Shown: positions 46,680-58,746, counted from the first letter of the stretch. The stretch is 64,000 nt of DNA from Labia minor (GCA_963082975.1 OY720347.1:47430655-47494654); one strand, 5' to 3'. The notes: generated from the sequence alone by a model not told the origin. Numbers and translations are program-made.

Positions 46680-47128
46680 TTTGGGAATTTAGACAGACTC
46701 CCTTTCGGTCTCTCTTCAGCCCCCCAAACGTTTCAGAGGTTAATGAATAGAATATTTTGCGACCTGGAATTTGTCCAATGCTACCTAGACGACGTGATTG
46801 TATATTCAAAAAATTATCAAGAACATCAACATCATTTAGAAATAGTTTTAAAAAGATTCGAGAAAGAAAACTTAAAAATAAACAAGACTAAATGTCAATT
46901 CGGGAAGGGTGAAATCAGATTCCAAGGCTTTCAAATAAAAAATGGAGCTAAATTCATACCTGAAGACAAAATCAAAGCACTGGTGGATTACCCAAGACCG
47001 CTGTCAAAAGCCGAGCTTCAACGTTTTATTGGGATGGCTAACTTCTACAGGGCTCTGATTGAAGGATTTAGCGACGATTCCAAGGCATTATACGAATGCA
47101 TGAATAGCAGGAGATCGACGGCCATAGG
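46680..47128 (+). pseudogene. gypsy reverse transcriptase, C-terminal part
   Basis: It begins within the palm with LPFGLSSAPQTFQRLMNR (from 46698). The catalytic YLDD box follows (QCYLDDVIVYSKN, about 46779-46817), then KINKTKCQFGK, the thumb, and the connection motif RFIGMANFYR (about 47022-47051). The first catalytic Asp region lies upstream and is missing. The frame is open to 47222, but family similarity stops at about 47105. The RNase H segment after it is in another frame, so bases were lost between them, including the first RNase H Asp (usually in TDAS). Confidence 0.9.
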
Positions 47129-47554
47129 CGAGTTATTGAATACGCCAGTAAAACATTTAATAAAGCTCAAAGAAATTATTCGACAATCGAAAAAGAAGCA
47201 AACGCGATCATATTTGCTTTAAAAAAATGGCAGATATACTTAGAGGGAAAACCTTTCTCTATAGAGTCAGATCATAGATGGATGATAAGTAAAAAAGACT
47301 GCGCAGGTAAACTAGCACGGTGGGCACTACTACTGCAAGAATACGACATAGAAGAAATAAAACATATAAAAGGGAGCGAAAACGTAGTGGCAGATGCCTT
47401 AAGCCGGATTGAAATTAATATAATAACAAATGAAACGGAAAAGCAACCTAACGAAAATATTGAAAATATTAATGGACGAGATTATTTAATTGAAAACAAC
47501 AGAAAAAGATTGATTATAACAAAGGAGGATGACAAGAATGACAACAGTCCATGA
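47129..47554 (+). pseudogene. gypsy RNase H remnant
   Basis: In this frame it reads RVIEYASKTFNKAQRNYSTI with the catalytic-Glu stretch EKEANAIIFALKKW (about 47186-47230), ESDHRWMI (47262-47285) with the catalytic Asp, WALLLQEYDI, and GSENVVADALSRI (47374-47412), the RNase H end motif with Asp. The N-terminal strand with its first Asp is deleted. The frame continues to 47554 through a variable linker, overlapping the integrase frame. Confidence 0.85.
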
Positions 47555-48632
47555 AGAATATGGCCATATGGGACTTTTTAAAGGATCCGAACTGATCCGA
47601 AATCGTTTCTTTTGGAAAGGCTGGAAGAAAGATTTGAAGAGACACATCAAAAAATGTGTCAAATGCCAAACAAAAGGTGATGATAATGAATCTAGAGAAC
47701 AAATGACGTTAAGAAACGCACATTTGCTCAAACCCTGGCAAAAACTGTCTGTCGATATATGTGGCCCATTTACAAAATCAACTAAAAATAACAAATATAT
47801 TATTCTGGGTCAAGATTTGTTCTCTAAATTTGTAGTGGGAATTGCTGTTAAAGAAGTGAAAGCAATTCAAATATGTAGATAGTTGGTGAAAGTCGCAAAG
47901 GAATTTGGATTCCCACAAGAAATCATTGTGGACCAGGGGTCGCAATTCAATTCAGTGGAATTCAAGAAATTTTGTCAAGAAAATAAAGTGAACATACACT
48001 ATATTTCAGCATACCACCTTCAATCAAATGGGCAAATTGAACGATTCAATAGATCTCTGGAGAGGATGATAAGAACCTCAATCGAAAATCAAAAAGAATG
48101 GTGTTCGATCCTGGACAAGATGCTCTTTGCTTACAACACGACCACTCAATGCAGTACTCGAGTGTCTCCATGGGAAGCATTATATGGAGAACAAGCAAGA
48201 ACACCTCTCGACGTGAAGTGGCCAACAATAAAAGAAGAAAAGTCACCTGAAGAAATTGCTCAACTAGCCCGAGAAAACATTTCGAAAGCAGAAAAAATAT
48301 CAAAATTTTATTACGACAGAGCCACAAAGCCATCTATCTGCAAGGTACAAGATAAGGTTTGGTGGCATTGTCCGGAGCAAGGAATAGAAAAATCGAAAAA
48401 ACTGAACATAAAATGGCAAGGTCCATTTAGGGTGGTAAAAGTAAATTACCCAATAGCAACTTTGGAAGATAAGATTAAAAATCAAAAGAAAATTCACCTT
48501 AACCATATTAAAAGGTGTGAAGATGAAAATTTAAATCTGGGCCTATTTCGTTTTAGAGGGAGGCCGAAGATTAGAGAGGGAGGAGTTGGCACCACTAGTC
48601 CAATGACGTCAAGGAGTGGGGAGACGAGATAG
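47529..48632 (+). pseudogene. gypsy integrase with one internal stop
   Basis: The HHCC zinc-binding module is intact (HEEYGHMG, then CVKCQ near 47657-47671). The core has all three acidic residues in context: LSVDICGPF (47745-47771), EIIVDQGSQF (about 47919-47950) and NGQIERFNRSL (about 48027-48058). AYHLQSNG and ALYGEQ follow as in gypsy. A single TAG at 47880-47882 splits an otherwise continuous frame of about 367 codons. The C-terminal part (VWWHCPEQG...KWQGPFRV) matches the GPY/F-type tail (GPF). No chromodomain was recognised. A single stop suggests this portion decayed recently compared with the RT/RNase H part. Confidence 0.9.
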
Positions 48633-48740
48633 AGGTGCGAGTGTGGATGTATGAATGGAGAGATTATTATTAAAGTAACCAGTGACCTAAACACTTGTGT
48701 CTTATTATTTCATATAATTCCCTTACCTTCCCGAAACATA
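48576..48740 (+). other. Possible polypurine tract and 3' LTR remnant of the gypsy element
   Basis: GAGAGGGAGGAG is followed by TTGGCACCACTAGTCC. An ATTAAAG polyadenylation-like signal lies at 48670-48676 and CACTTGTGTCTTATTATTTCAT follows, a layout seen in LTR R/U5 regions. No 5' LTR copy was found in the window to confirm the boundaries. Confidence 0.3.
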
Positions 48741-49575
48741 ACTATAATTAATTTATTGATTAAATTAAAATATATTTTAAATAAGAACACAAAAACAAAT
48801 GAATGTCATATGTATTATACTGATTGAAACAAAATGGATGAAAACCTTTTACACATATAAACTTTCAATCAAATACAATACTCTGAATAATCTTTAAATT
48901 AAATTATTCGTTAAAAGATACAATTATAAAATTTTAAGTTTAGAATTAAAAAAATAATGAAACTAATAAAGAGACAAAATTATTAGTTTTATTTTTCTTA
49001 GGTAAAAAATTAAATAATATTCAATAATATATTAAGAAAAAATCGATTAATAAATTTGATTTGTAATAAAAATGAAATATTATTTTAATGAAATTATTAG
49101 AAAAAGTATAAAAGTAAAAGGATAATTACAATTATATGGTTTTAGCTTAAACTAAAGAAAAAAGGTTAACTATTTGAATGGCGATTCGGTGAATCAGGTA
49201 TTAAATTACCAGCGAAACCCAATAATAAGAAATCATTTTTTTTATTGACCTAGCGGTGGCTCAGTGAACCAGGTATGAATTTATAAATGTTAAATATTAT
49301 TAATTATCTTTTTACAATAATTTCATTCCAAAAAACTATTACCTGTATGAATTAGTAAATGACAATTTAAATGTGATTAAATTAAATTCAAAATGCTTTT
49401 CTCGTGTAAGAATTAAAATAAAGATTTTTATAGTTTCTTTTTTATTTACAATTATAGATTAGTAAAATGAAAGAATCAAAGATATATTTTAGATTGGTAT
49501 AAATAGATAATAAATAAATTAACATATGGATAATAAAATGATACAATGTTATATACTCAAACATTATGTAATAAT
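48741..49575. other. A+T-rich DNA with two short related GC-richer segments
   Basis: GCGATTCGGTGAATCAGGTATTAA (about 49183-49206) and GCGGTGGCTCAGTGAACCAGGTATGAA (about 49252-49278) resemble each other and the end of the HEL-A relative at 15366-15392. No gene seen. Confidence 0.4.
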
Positions 49576-50106
49576 AAGTGTCTTGCTAAATTTGATTTCT
49601 GTTTAAATTTCTTTTCACAAAAATTACATTCAAAAGGTATGAATTCGTGTATGAATTAATAAGTGTTTATTTAAATTTGCTTTCACATTAAATTTCTTTT
49701 CACAATAATTACATTCAAAAGGTTTTTCACCTGTATGAATTAATAAATGTGTATTTAAAGAGGATTTATTATTAAAATTCTTTTTACAATAATTACATTC
49801 AAAAGGTTTTTCTCCTGTATGAATTAATAAGTGTTTATTTAAATTTGCTTTCACATTAAATTTCTTTTCACAATAATTACATTCAAAAGGTTTTTCTCCT
49901 GTATGAATTGATAAATGTCTATCTAATTCAGATTTCCAATTAAATTTCTTTTTACAATAATTACATTCAAAAGGTTTTTCTCCTGTATGAATTAATAAAT
50001 GTCTATCTAAATCAGATTTCCGATTAAATTTCTTTTTACAATAATTACATTCAAAAGGTTTTTCTCCTGTATGAATTAATAAATGTTTATTTAAATTGAG
50101 TATCAA
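49576..50106 (-). pseudogene. C2H2 zinc-finger array without a start, last finger frameshifted
   Basis: From 50106 down to 49630 the minus strand encodes the end of one finger and then five complete C2H2 fingers joined by canonical TGEKPF linkers, with C-X2-C-X12-H-X3-H at residues 20-40, 48-68, 76-96, 104-124 and 132-152. Helix positions -1 to 6 read RKSDLDR, WKSELDR, VKANLNK, NKSSLNT and VKANLNK; fingers 3 and 5 are the same. The frame opens at TTG, two codons after a stop, with no ATG. After the fifth finger an altered linker shifts the frame, leaving a sixth finger (QKSNLAR, to LLLHNV and a stop at about 49574-49576) out of frame. Such arrays bind DNA in the nucleus. A degenerate or partial gene is most likely; a spliced exon is less so, since no usable acceptor keeps the frame. 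Confidence 0.85.
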
Positions 50107-51511
50107 GACTTAATTCCAGCTGTAAAAAAATAGGATCATTTTTTGACCGTTAATTTCAAAAAAACGTGCACGTTAAGTGGTTATGAAAAATAGATATAGA
50201 TCATATATCGTAATAGTATAAATGTTATACAAATAGCTTTCTAATAAACCATCAATTTCTTCTTCTGTCATAATATTGATTTTATTTTATACTTTTATGA
50301 GCGATTCAATATAGTAAGATAAAAATTGATTTTTTTTTGTATTTTATTTTAAAGTTTTTTTTTTATTATTTTATTTCATCGTCAATTTAGATATTGTAGA
50401 TATAGAATGTGGTGCAAACAAGAACTTTCAAAATTTTTGGCCTAAAAGTACAAATTTGATATTTCTAAAATGTCCAACATATACTAAAATATTAAAATAT
50501 TATATGTCAATAAAAAAATATAAAATTTTCTATTGCATATGTTATTGAATACAAGAGATACATTCGATAGTGACAAAAAAAATATATCTTTATTAAATTT
50601 TTCTGATGAAAAGGAAAAATATTTTTTTATTTAGTGAGGTGTGTGTCTTTTTTTAAACCAAAATGAATTCCCCTTTGCATGTTCCACTTATCGACTTAGA
50701 GTTTTAATCCATTTATTAAAATACGCCAACTCCAAAAGAATGATCAAATCTTTTTTATTTAAATTCCAATTATAAATTCCCTTTGGTTGTTTGCCCAACC
50801 GTCGGTCTCATGTCCCATGGATTGCCACGCACAAAACTAATCAAGATCCCAGAGACGACCTCCCTAGAAAATGCGAGTCGGATACCGAAAAAAATTGTAA
50901 TATCAACCTTCTTTATAAATTGAACAACGAATTTGTGATTGAGATATCAAAGTAAATTTCTAGCAGCGAATAATTCTCATTAATTGAATTATTTCCCATA
51001 CCCTCTTTGATTCATTGCTAGGTACATTATAACGAAAAGGAAATTATGTTTCTGCATTTCAATGTAGAAATAGCAATAATAATAATCGAGAAGTTTATAC
51101 ATTTATATAGAACTCATTCATTACATGGAATAACTTTAGCTGAGGCGGCGTTTATGAAGATAAACACCTAATAACTAATTGAAACAAACTTTTAAGAAAG
51201 TTTCCTATTCATATTGCATTTAGTAGCACCACTTGGCGCCTGTACTCGTTTAAAAATGTATCAAGACAAATATGAATATATGCTGACAAATATTCTGAAT
51301 ATTTTTATAAAAAAGTATACATGTATTTGTTAATTTTAATATCGCCAATTCAATGATTTAAATTCATTGCCAATTTTCTGTCATTGATGAAGGGAAGGGA
51401 GGATAAATGAGGAGAAAAATAATAATATTCTTCTCTAACACTTCATCTTTCCCCTTACTCTTCAACGACAATGTAAGTAGAGACATAAGCGAGATCGGAG
51501 AAAATACGAGT
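50107..51511. other. A+T-rich intergenic DNA
   Basis: No gene recognised. 50790-50890 is less A+T-rich. No further zinc-finger sequence was found upstream of the array on the minus strand. Confidence 0.45.
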
Positions 51512-51604
51512 TAGATGGGTATAATCAGGATTGGGACACTTGGAGAAATGTGTTTGATGCGACCAAGAACTTTCAAGTTCGGTAGAGCCACAGAGATAGA
51601 TAGA
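51512..51604 (+). pseudogene. 3' tail of the same LINE family as 32399-33390
   Basis: ATCAGGATTGGGACACTTGG-AGAAATGTG-TTTGATGCGACCAAGAACTTTC aligns with the reverse complement of 32410-32470, giving DTWRNVFDATKNF. It ends with GCCACAGAGATAGATAGATTG, the same GATA-type 3' tail. Only the last 90 or so bases are recognisable, which fits 5' truncation, common for LINEs. Confidence 0.8.
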
Positions 51605-51705
51605 TTGAAAAGAGGAAAAAAAATTAAAAGTTCAATTTTCTCTAAATCGTATTAAATTTAAAACTTCACACTTTATTATATTAATTAATAATTTAAATAG
51701 ACGCC

Positions 51706-51835
51706 AGGCAGTCTAGAGGGCAACCTTTGGTTTTCAACCTTGTGGATTTAAGTTCCAGCTCTGACAAGGAAATTTCTCTAAAACTATGGACTATATAACG
51801 AAGTGGAAAATTTTGAAGCTACCTGAAATATAAAA
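51706..51835 (+). repeat. tRNA-derived SINE-like copy
   Basis: GGCAGTCTAGAGGGCAA resembles an A-box region, and GGATTTAAGTTCCAGCTCTGAC is a degraded B-box region. A TTTCTCTAAAACTATGGACTATA tail and GCTACCTGAAATATAAAATAACGACTTCC follow. The last part parallels GACTACTTAAAATATGAAG...CTCC in the copy at 6848. It is not a functional tRNA. Confidence 0.5.
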
Positions 51836-54478
51836 TAACGACTTCCAATAAAGATAATCAAAATAAAGATCTGTTCTACTGATCATACATCACTTTTACC
51901 CCATTTATGTGGGAACCTAATTGATGGGCGCAGTTATTTCATAGAAGTTTAAAAATCAGAGGTGATGATATAGATATGATACTAATTATAACTTTATTTA
52001 AAGAAAATAAAAAGCACTTCTCGAAAGTGGTACTAAAACCATTTCGTAGTACATCAATACATGATGTATATATCTACGATATTAACATCATATAGATATG
52101 TCCAAGAAATCTTTTAAACAAATTACTTCAATACCGTTGAGATTACTTTCTTTTTGATAATGACTCAATGACAGAAAACTTTATTCAGGACGCTTTCATA
52201 TTTTTAGATAGAGCAAGACTTGTTCTATATAAAGATTATGGAAAGAGAATTTAATTCAAAATAATGAATGGAGAAGTTTAATACGTTAGAGGAACATGAA
52301 GAGCTTCCGTAGAACCTCAAAATAAGTTCAACGTTACTTTGACTTCCTTATAATATTCTAAATTGTTCTTTCTCCCCTTCTCAATAATAATTAAAAGTAG
52401 ATACTTGAAATGAAAAATAAAGAATGGGCGGCTTGAAAGAACGCAGGTGTACAACAACCATTTATGAAGATTAGTTGCCAATAACTCCCCATTAAAAGCA
52501 TTTACTTGCCAGAATATCACGATAAATTATTTTGTATGTTTCTATTATGAATCCTTCAGCTACTACTAGGGATAATAGGAAGGCTAATTTATGATAATTT
52601 AGCATTCATATATTCACCTTTTTAACTATTTAATGGAGAATGGTTAATTTTTTTCATGAAACTTCCATAAAAAAAAAGATTTTTTCTTTCAAAAGCTTTC
52701 AGTTAGGTTTTATTAAATAAATTAATTATATTCTTATTAATATAACTTGAATGCAAAAGCGACATGCTGGGAGAATGTAAATTCTTTAAAAATTTACTCA
52801 AACATCAATAGAGTGAAAAGTTTTTAGCAAATAAATGAATAAAAATTAAACAAGACTATTATTTTTATTATTTGAGAGAATATGAACTTATAGAAGAGAT
52901 ATAATGTATGTACAATATAATCGACCTGTATATACAATGTGTCCAATGCTTTTTTTATGTGCCAAGAATATAGCGATTTAACATGTTGACGTAAATGAAA
53001 TCTATAGACGTCCGGCTACTGTTGATGTACGTATATAGACGACTTAGATTATAATTATTATAAATAAATGTATATGAAGCAAATAGTAATCATAAATTTA
53101 TTTTCTTTTAAATTCAACAATATCAATCGGTGTAATAATTAATTTCAATGAATAAATTAAATAATTATTATTTACCAAAAAAAAAATTAGTAATAAAAAT
53201 CTCCCAAAACTAATTTTGCAAAAAAATAAATGTGCTCTTATGTAAACCTTCAATAGCAGAAAAATGAGCGTCTACGTGTTAAACCTTGTATGGTCTTCGT
53301 TTTAACCCTACATAAGAAATCTTTGGGATCATAATGACCCCAAAATTTTTTCTCATTATATTACTTAATATTATTTTATTATTATTATTATTATTATATT
53401 TTATTTTTATATAACAAATAAAGTATAAAAATAGAACTAGTATGTAGACAAAATGCAAATTATTATCAAATTCATATTTAGAACTACAAAAAAAAGTAAA
53501 ATTAGAATAAGCCGAAATTTCCAAACATAATAGTTAAAAAGGTATAAAGACTTGAAGTGCTCTTGAGGTCATATTGATCACAAAAACCTTATGAAAGTTA
53601 AGTAAATAAAATAATTTTTAGTAAATAAATTTCTGGAAATAAAGAAATAATACTTAAACAAAATCTATGGTTTATGTTTCATTATTTTTTAAAGCAGTAC
53701 TGTCTTTCTTGCATTAAAATTGATTAACTGCAAATGTCAATTTCAAGTTTACTTATTATTACTTATTATTTTGCTTTTAATAATTATCTATTTAAAATTT
53801 CTAGGGATTTTTAAATATGAACTTCTTATATGTTGTAATAAGAACAACAATGATTAAATTTCAATTATTGATAATTAATTATATAATTCAATTCCTTAAT
53901 ATTGAAAAAAAAAATTAATTAAAGTAAAATTGACATGTGATTGAATTTTTCATATTTGAATTGAAATTTTTTTAGTGATTAATTCTTTCTTTCTCCTGTA
54001 TAATTTGAAGTTTAAATACTTATAAATATTACACAAAATATTTAGATATTCGTTTTGAAAATAATCGATTTAAGGTTTTCTCCTAAACCATTTAATTTAA
54101 CAATTATTAATGAATACTTCTTAAACTTGAAACCCTAATTAATTATATTAATGATCTTAATAATTTAAGCATATATTGATTATATAATTATTATCACCAG
54201 CCATATCATTATTGTTTTTAACATTAAGGCTTCTAGATTAGACATTAGATGTTATCTAAATTTTAAGTCTAAATTACATTTCATGCTTGTTGAAACATTT
54301 AATTTTTACTCTCTGTTTGTTGTTTCTTCGATGAATACATTTACCAAGCAATTTTTTTTTACATTTCTTGATCTTCTTGATAAATAAATTTAAAAAAAAA
54401 TATCCGATAATCATATATTTATTTATTCATTTTCAATTTTTTTGATTAATTAATATTTTCTATTTTTTCTCAATTTTT
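51836..54478. other. A+T-rich intergenic DNA
   Basis: No gene or repeat partner found. A less A+T-rich stretch around 52250-52530 carries only short frames on the minus strand. Confidence 0.5.
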
Positions 54479-54935
54479 ACTTTCCCGCATACTTCGTATA
54501 AGGGAAGTATTGGAATCGTCAAAAATTTCGACTTCGAGATTTCGATAGATCTTGACGTTTTAGAACTCCCTGAGTCGGAAAATACCATTTTTCGAATTAT
54601 GTCTGTGTGTGTGTTTGTATGGATGTATGTAATGTTTGTCTGTGAGCAAATTTACTCAGAAACTAATCAAGCTAGGACTTCGAAATTTGGTACACCGATA
54701 TTATTCACAGTTTCTAGATTTCTATCAAAATTTCGTCAAAATCGGTTAACCGGAAGTGGTACTTTACCTACACTGGTTGCGTTTACCTTTCAAGTAAAGT
54801 ACCAGTTTGCTTCGAGATATGTGCTTCATATTTTGTATATAGATTTAAAAATATGAAAAAAATTGAGATACCAAATTTTATCATGATCTGACTACCGGAA
54901 GTGACATTTTACCTATACAAGTAGCGTTAGGTGTA
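54479..54935 (+). repeat. Satellite-bearing repeat R-E with terminal hairpin
   Basis: It starts with ACTTTCCC...GGGAAGT (54479-54508), a foldback. A (TG)n tract lies near 54601-54620. The core AAAATTTCGTCAAAATCGG and CCGGAAGTGGTACTTTACC follow. The last module recurs at 54896 (CCGGAAGTGACATTTTACC), so the unit is internally duplicated. The layout (foldback end, satellite, CCGGAAGTGG core) parallels HEL-A. Single copy here; no coding content. Confidence 0.55.
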
Positions 54936-56383
54936 AATTATAAATATATATAATAGTGTTAAACCATTTTACTTTATAATTTAAATTAATTAATTTGTTT
55001 ATTTTTATTGTTGTTAAAACATAATAATAACCTAATTACCCGATTTTTACAAATTATAGAACAATCAACAATGATGTTGTTTCAATCAGCTTTATGTTTT
55101 CTTTACTTATTTAATTTAAAATAAATAGTTATATTGACGTTTAACTATCTATTATATTATTTTTTAAAAATGTTAATCATAATTATAAAAATATACGTTT
55201 AAATATATACAGTATTTTTGAACATCTTATTAATCAAAGATACTAAATTTTATTTAAATTTGGTAATTATTAATATTTTGTAAGTAAAAGGTGAAGTTGA
55301 ATGTAAAGTTAATATCAAAATAGATTTTGATGCGATAAAAAGAATTGAGAGAAAGATGAAGTGGAGAGAGGTGATCTTGAATTTAAGATGTGTTATCTCA
55401 GATGAACTTCCCAGTTCTAAATTCAAATTACATATAAAATTACATAAATAATATAATTTAATAAATAAAACTTTGTGCATAATTTAAACATTATTTTTCT
55501 TCAAATGTAAAACATCAAAATGAATTTGTATTAAAATATATTTTTATAATTACTTATATCCATTGATTTGAAATTAGTTTTAGGTTTTTAATATTAATAA
55601 AATTTATTTATAATCGTGTTTGTGTATATATTATATATAATGAGTTTTTAAATATCGGTGGGGTTTGAGGACTTTCGAATTGATATTAATTTATAAAGAA
55701 AGTAAAAAAATGGTTCTTTTAATCATATTAAAAGCCATATATTAAAATATTTTATAATATTTTCTAATAATAAAAAAATACTTACTTAATCATATAACAT
55801 ATAATTATCAAATATTGTTTTAACAATTAAATAAAAATCAATCAGATTTTTGTTTTTCATTGTATTTATTTGCTATCTAATTAAAATAATTAAAACAAAT
55901 ATTAGTTTAATAACAGATTACACCTCAATTATGATAATTATATCAATTTGTTTTTTTTTTCTTTTTCAAATTATCGTTTATATTCATCAAAAATAATTAT
56001 CTAAATATCAAAATATTTTTGTTATTATGAGTTTACTAATGTCTTGTTAAAGCAAATGCACATAATCTGAAATCAGATCTTACTAGAATCTAATCATTGA
56101 AATCTTTATTGAAATCAATTTATATAAAAAAAATTCCTCTACTATTTGAACAAGAAAAAATAATTTCTTGATAAATAAGCAGATAATATGGTTCTGTGTC
56201 AAAATTATAATGTAAATATTTAATATTTGTTTGAAATAGGTTTATTGATTTCTTTCTGTGTAGGTCCATTAGATTTTATTTATTGTTTTCCCATCTTAAG
56301 TCAAATTTAAACATTTATAAAAATGTTTTAAATCTATCTGGGTCATCTCAATTACTTGTTTCTATGGTTAAAATGTGTTTAAA
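54936..56383. other. A+T-rich intergenic DNA
   Basis: Nothing recognisable on either strand. Confidence 0.5.
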
Positions 56384-57033
56384 TAAGTTGACCTGTGGCC
56401 AGGTCCGAACCGACCGACGGTTTGAAATAAATTAATTTCCAGCTACAGAAACAATTTCAAATAATTTTAATATATCTATTAATGTAATAAAAAACAGATA
56501 TGCATATAACATAAATATTTTTAATTTTATTTTATTTATAATATATAGCTGAAGAAGCCGGCGTTACCCGAGGCTGTGACGTCATGAAGGGCTGGGTGAC
56601 GTCATAATTTTAAATTAAGAAAAACATAATGAAGATGATTTTTTCCGAGGATAAAACCAATACATTCGTGGTGATATGTAAAAAAATCTCCTTATGTGAA
56701 ATTTGGTGCGAAAATAACCCTTCCCTTCTTATCGTCGATCGCTAATACTACCACTTCCGGTTTCCGGATTTGCACCAAAAGTTGATCAATTCATCCCACT
56801 GATGCATTAAGTAAATATACCAAATTTCATCAAAATCCGTTAAGCCGTTCAGGCTGTACACATCTATACGGACGGACAGACGGACGGACGGACGGACAGA
56901 CGGACAGACATCATGCTAAAAATACTTTTTTCTGTTAAGAAAATGCATGATTCGTGGAGATATGTAAAAATCTCCACATGTGAAATTTGGTGTGAAAACA
57001 ATACCTCCCTTACTATCGTCGGTCGGTAAAAAT
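56384..57033 (-). mobile_element. HEL-A copy 4, complete
   Basis: Complete at both ends on the minus strand: 5' TTTTTACCGACCGACG (from about 57033), 3' CGTCGGTCGGTTCGGACCTGGCCACAGGTCAACTT. The (GGAC/GACA)n microsatellite is at about 56868-56909. Both TGACGTCA palindromes are intact (56577-56584, 56597-56604). A short segment near 56546-56570 (AGCTGAAGAAGCCGGCGTTA) differs from other copies, where AGACCAGG stands instead. Confidence 0.85.
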
Positions 57034-57862
57034 AGTAATTCCTGTCGTTTGTTTTTCGTTTATTACCAAAATATTACAAAGTATACTAACTCAAAACTCT
57101 TAAAAGTACTTATAGAAATCTCTTGGATCATTTGAAACAAATATTCATTGAACAAGCTAAATTGATATAAAAGATATTAAATAAAACACTGAAAATCAAT
57201 ATGTCGTTTTTATATTTCATTGTTTTAGTAGATATAGTAGTTTACTGTTTGCCTGACTGTGCCCCGACGAAGAAGACTCAATTGAACTTGAAGGGGTTGC
57301 TTGGTAAAGAGTGAAATTAATCAGGTATAGAAATGATGGATGATTTCCTTAAGACACAAATGGCCTTTGTTACTTAGAGTATCGAGCTCCTAATAATAAT
57401 AACAATAATATTATATTGTACATAAACATTAATATTACCTAAATAAACAATTTCAAATTTAAATTATTTTCTTTTTTAATGAAACTGTTTCAATATTTCC
57501 TTTTTATTTAATTAATATCTAAATAAAATAAAAAAAAACTTAGTTTAAATTAATTTAAAACATAAATAAAAAGAAAAATATTAATTGTTCTAATATTATG
57601 ATATTTTGATTGTGAATATAGCGTTATTTAAATATTTACAAATATATTTATAAAGAAAAAGTTGAAATATATATATTCCTACCATGAAAAATGAATATAC
57701 GTACAGCCAATTTTAATATCAAACGTAGAAAATAATAAATGAGATATTTATTTATGTCTGGGCCATTTTCGGAATGTATTCTATATGTAATAAGATCCAC
57801 CATACCCGAAAGAGGTTTTTTTTTATTCAACGCTGAGATGAACGGATCGTAGGGCATCACCC
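57034..57862. other. A+T-rich intergenic DNA
   Basis: A short balanced segment at 57247-57300 has no recognised content. 57648-57866 is open on the minus strand (72 codons) but has no recognised motif beyond its junction with the coding-like trace that follows. Confidence 0.4.
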
Positions 57863-58048
57863 TCAACGGATAATAAATGACTCGCTAAAATTCCTCTCGA
57901 ATTGTGCAAATGGATTCTGGAGTTTTCTTAACTGCTGAGCCTTGAAACTGGTGTTGACAATGTATCTTCCAATCACTTCAACGTTAATGTTGCACTACTT
58001 CAGTTTATCTCTGAACCTGTATTTCCCCAAGGCATCAATGTCATTCCT
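57863..58048 (-). pseudogene. Coding-like trace of unknown family
   Basis: One minus-strand frame runs 61 codons with a single internal TAG (about 57995-57997). It gives NDIDALGKYRFRDKLK before the stop codon, and VEVIGRYIVNTSFKAQQLRK and NPFAQFERNFSESF after it. The residue mix is protein-like and unlike the low-complexity shadows nearby. Upstream codons remain partly open but with another stop. I do not recognise the family. It could be a fragment of a transposon protein or of a processed host gene copy. Confidence 0.35.
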
Positions 58049-58746
58049 AATTCACTGCTGACAACATGCCTTATATAAAAAAGCTACCACGAGAATTTCA
58101 TTTCAATTCGATACTTCGTTCTAAGTATTACCTGGCATTTTTCTTTATGAAATCACTCTTACTTTGAATACCTTAAAAAATTTTATGCTAAACAGAATAT
58201 CTATGTATTTTGAAAAATAATACACATATCTGGGGAATTTCATTAAAAATATTTTTCATATTATTTAATTTTTAATTTAATCTATCATATAAACTCATAA
58301 AGGGCTTATGATTTTAATTTTAATTTTTATTTTATTTTAATTTTCTATAATAAAAATCATGAAATTATTATAATGATTATATTTAATAGAATTTTTTTTA
58401 AATAATTAAATTTGAATCGTTTTAATAATTACATTTAATGATATATAAAATTTTATAGAAATATTTTATAAAAATTATTTCCTTTCATGTTATTTTTTTA
58501 ATTATATATTATTAAAATTAATTAATTAATTTATAAAATATTGGAGGTAGGAAGATGAGATCCCTTCCTTTACATTCATTAAAAATTTAAATAGTATTTT
58601 TAAATTTTTATTCTATACTTAAAAATAATCAATATTTGAATATAAGTCATATATTTAATAAAAAAATATATTTATATAAGTTCTTTCTAAACAAATAAAT
58701 TAAATTGTTACAATCCAGGATAGTCGAATAAGATGATAGAAGGATA
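58049..58746. other. A+T-rich intergenic DNA
   Basis: No feature recognised. Confidence 0.5.

Larger units (their letters stand above)
46680..48632 (+). mobile_element. Ty3/gypsy retrotransposon, partial pol
   Basis: RT, RNase H and integrase follow in the gypsy order. Gag, protease and the first half of RT are absent. The three blocks are separated by a deletion/frameshift at about 47110-47128, another frameshift near 47520, and a TAG inside integrase at 47880-47882. A purine-rich tract (GAGAGGGAGGAG, about 48576-48587) near the end of the frame could be the polypurine tract. Domain entries follow separately. Confidence 0.9.
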
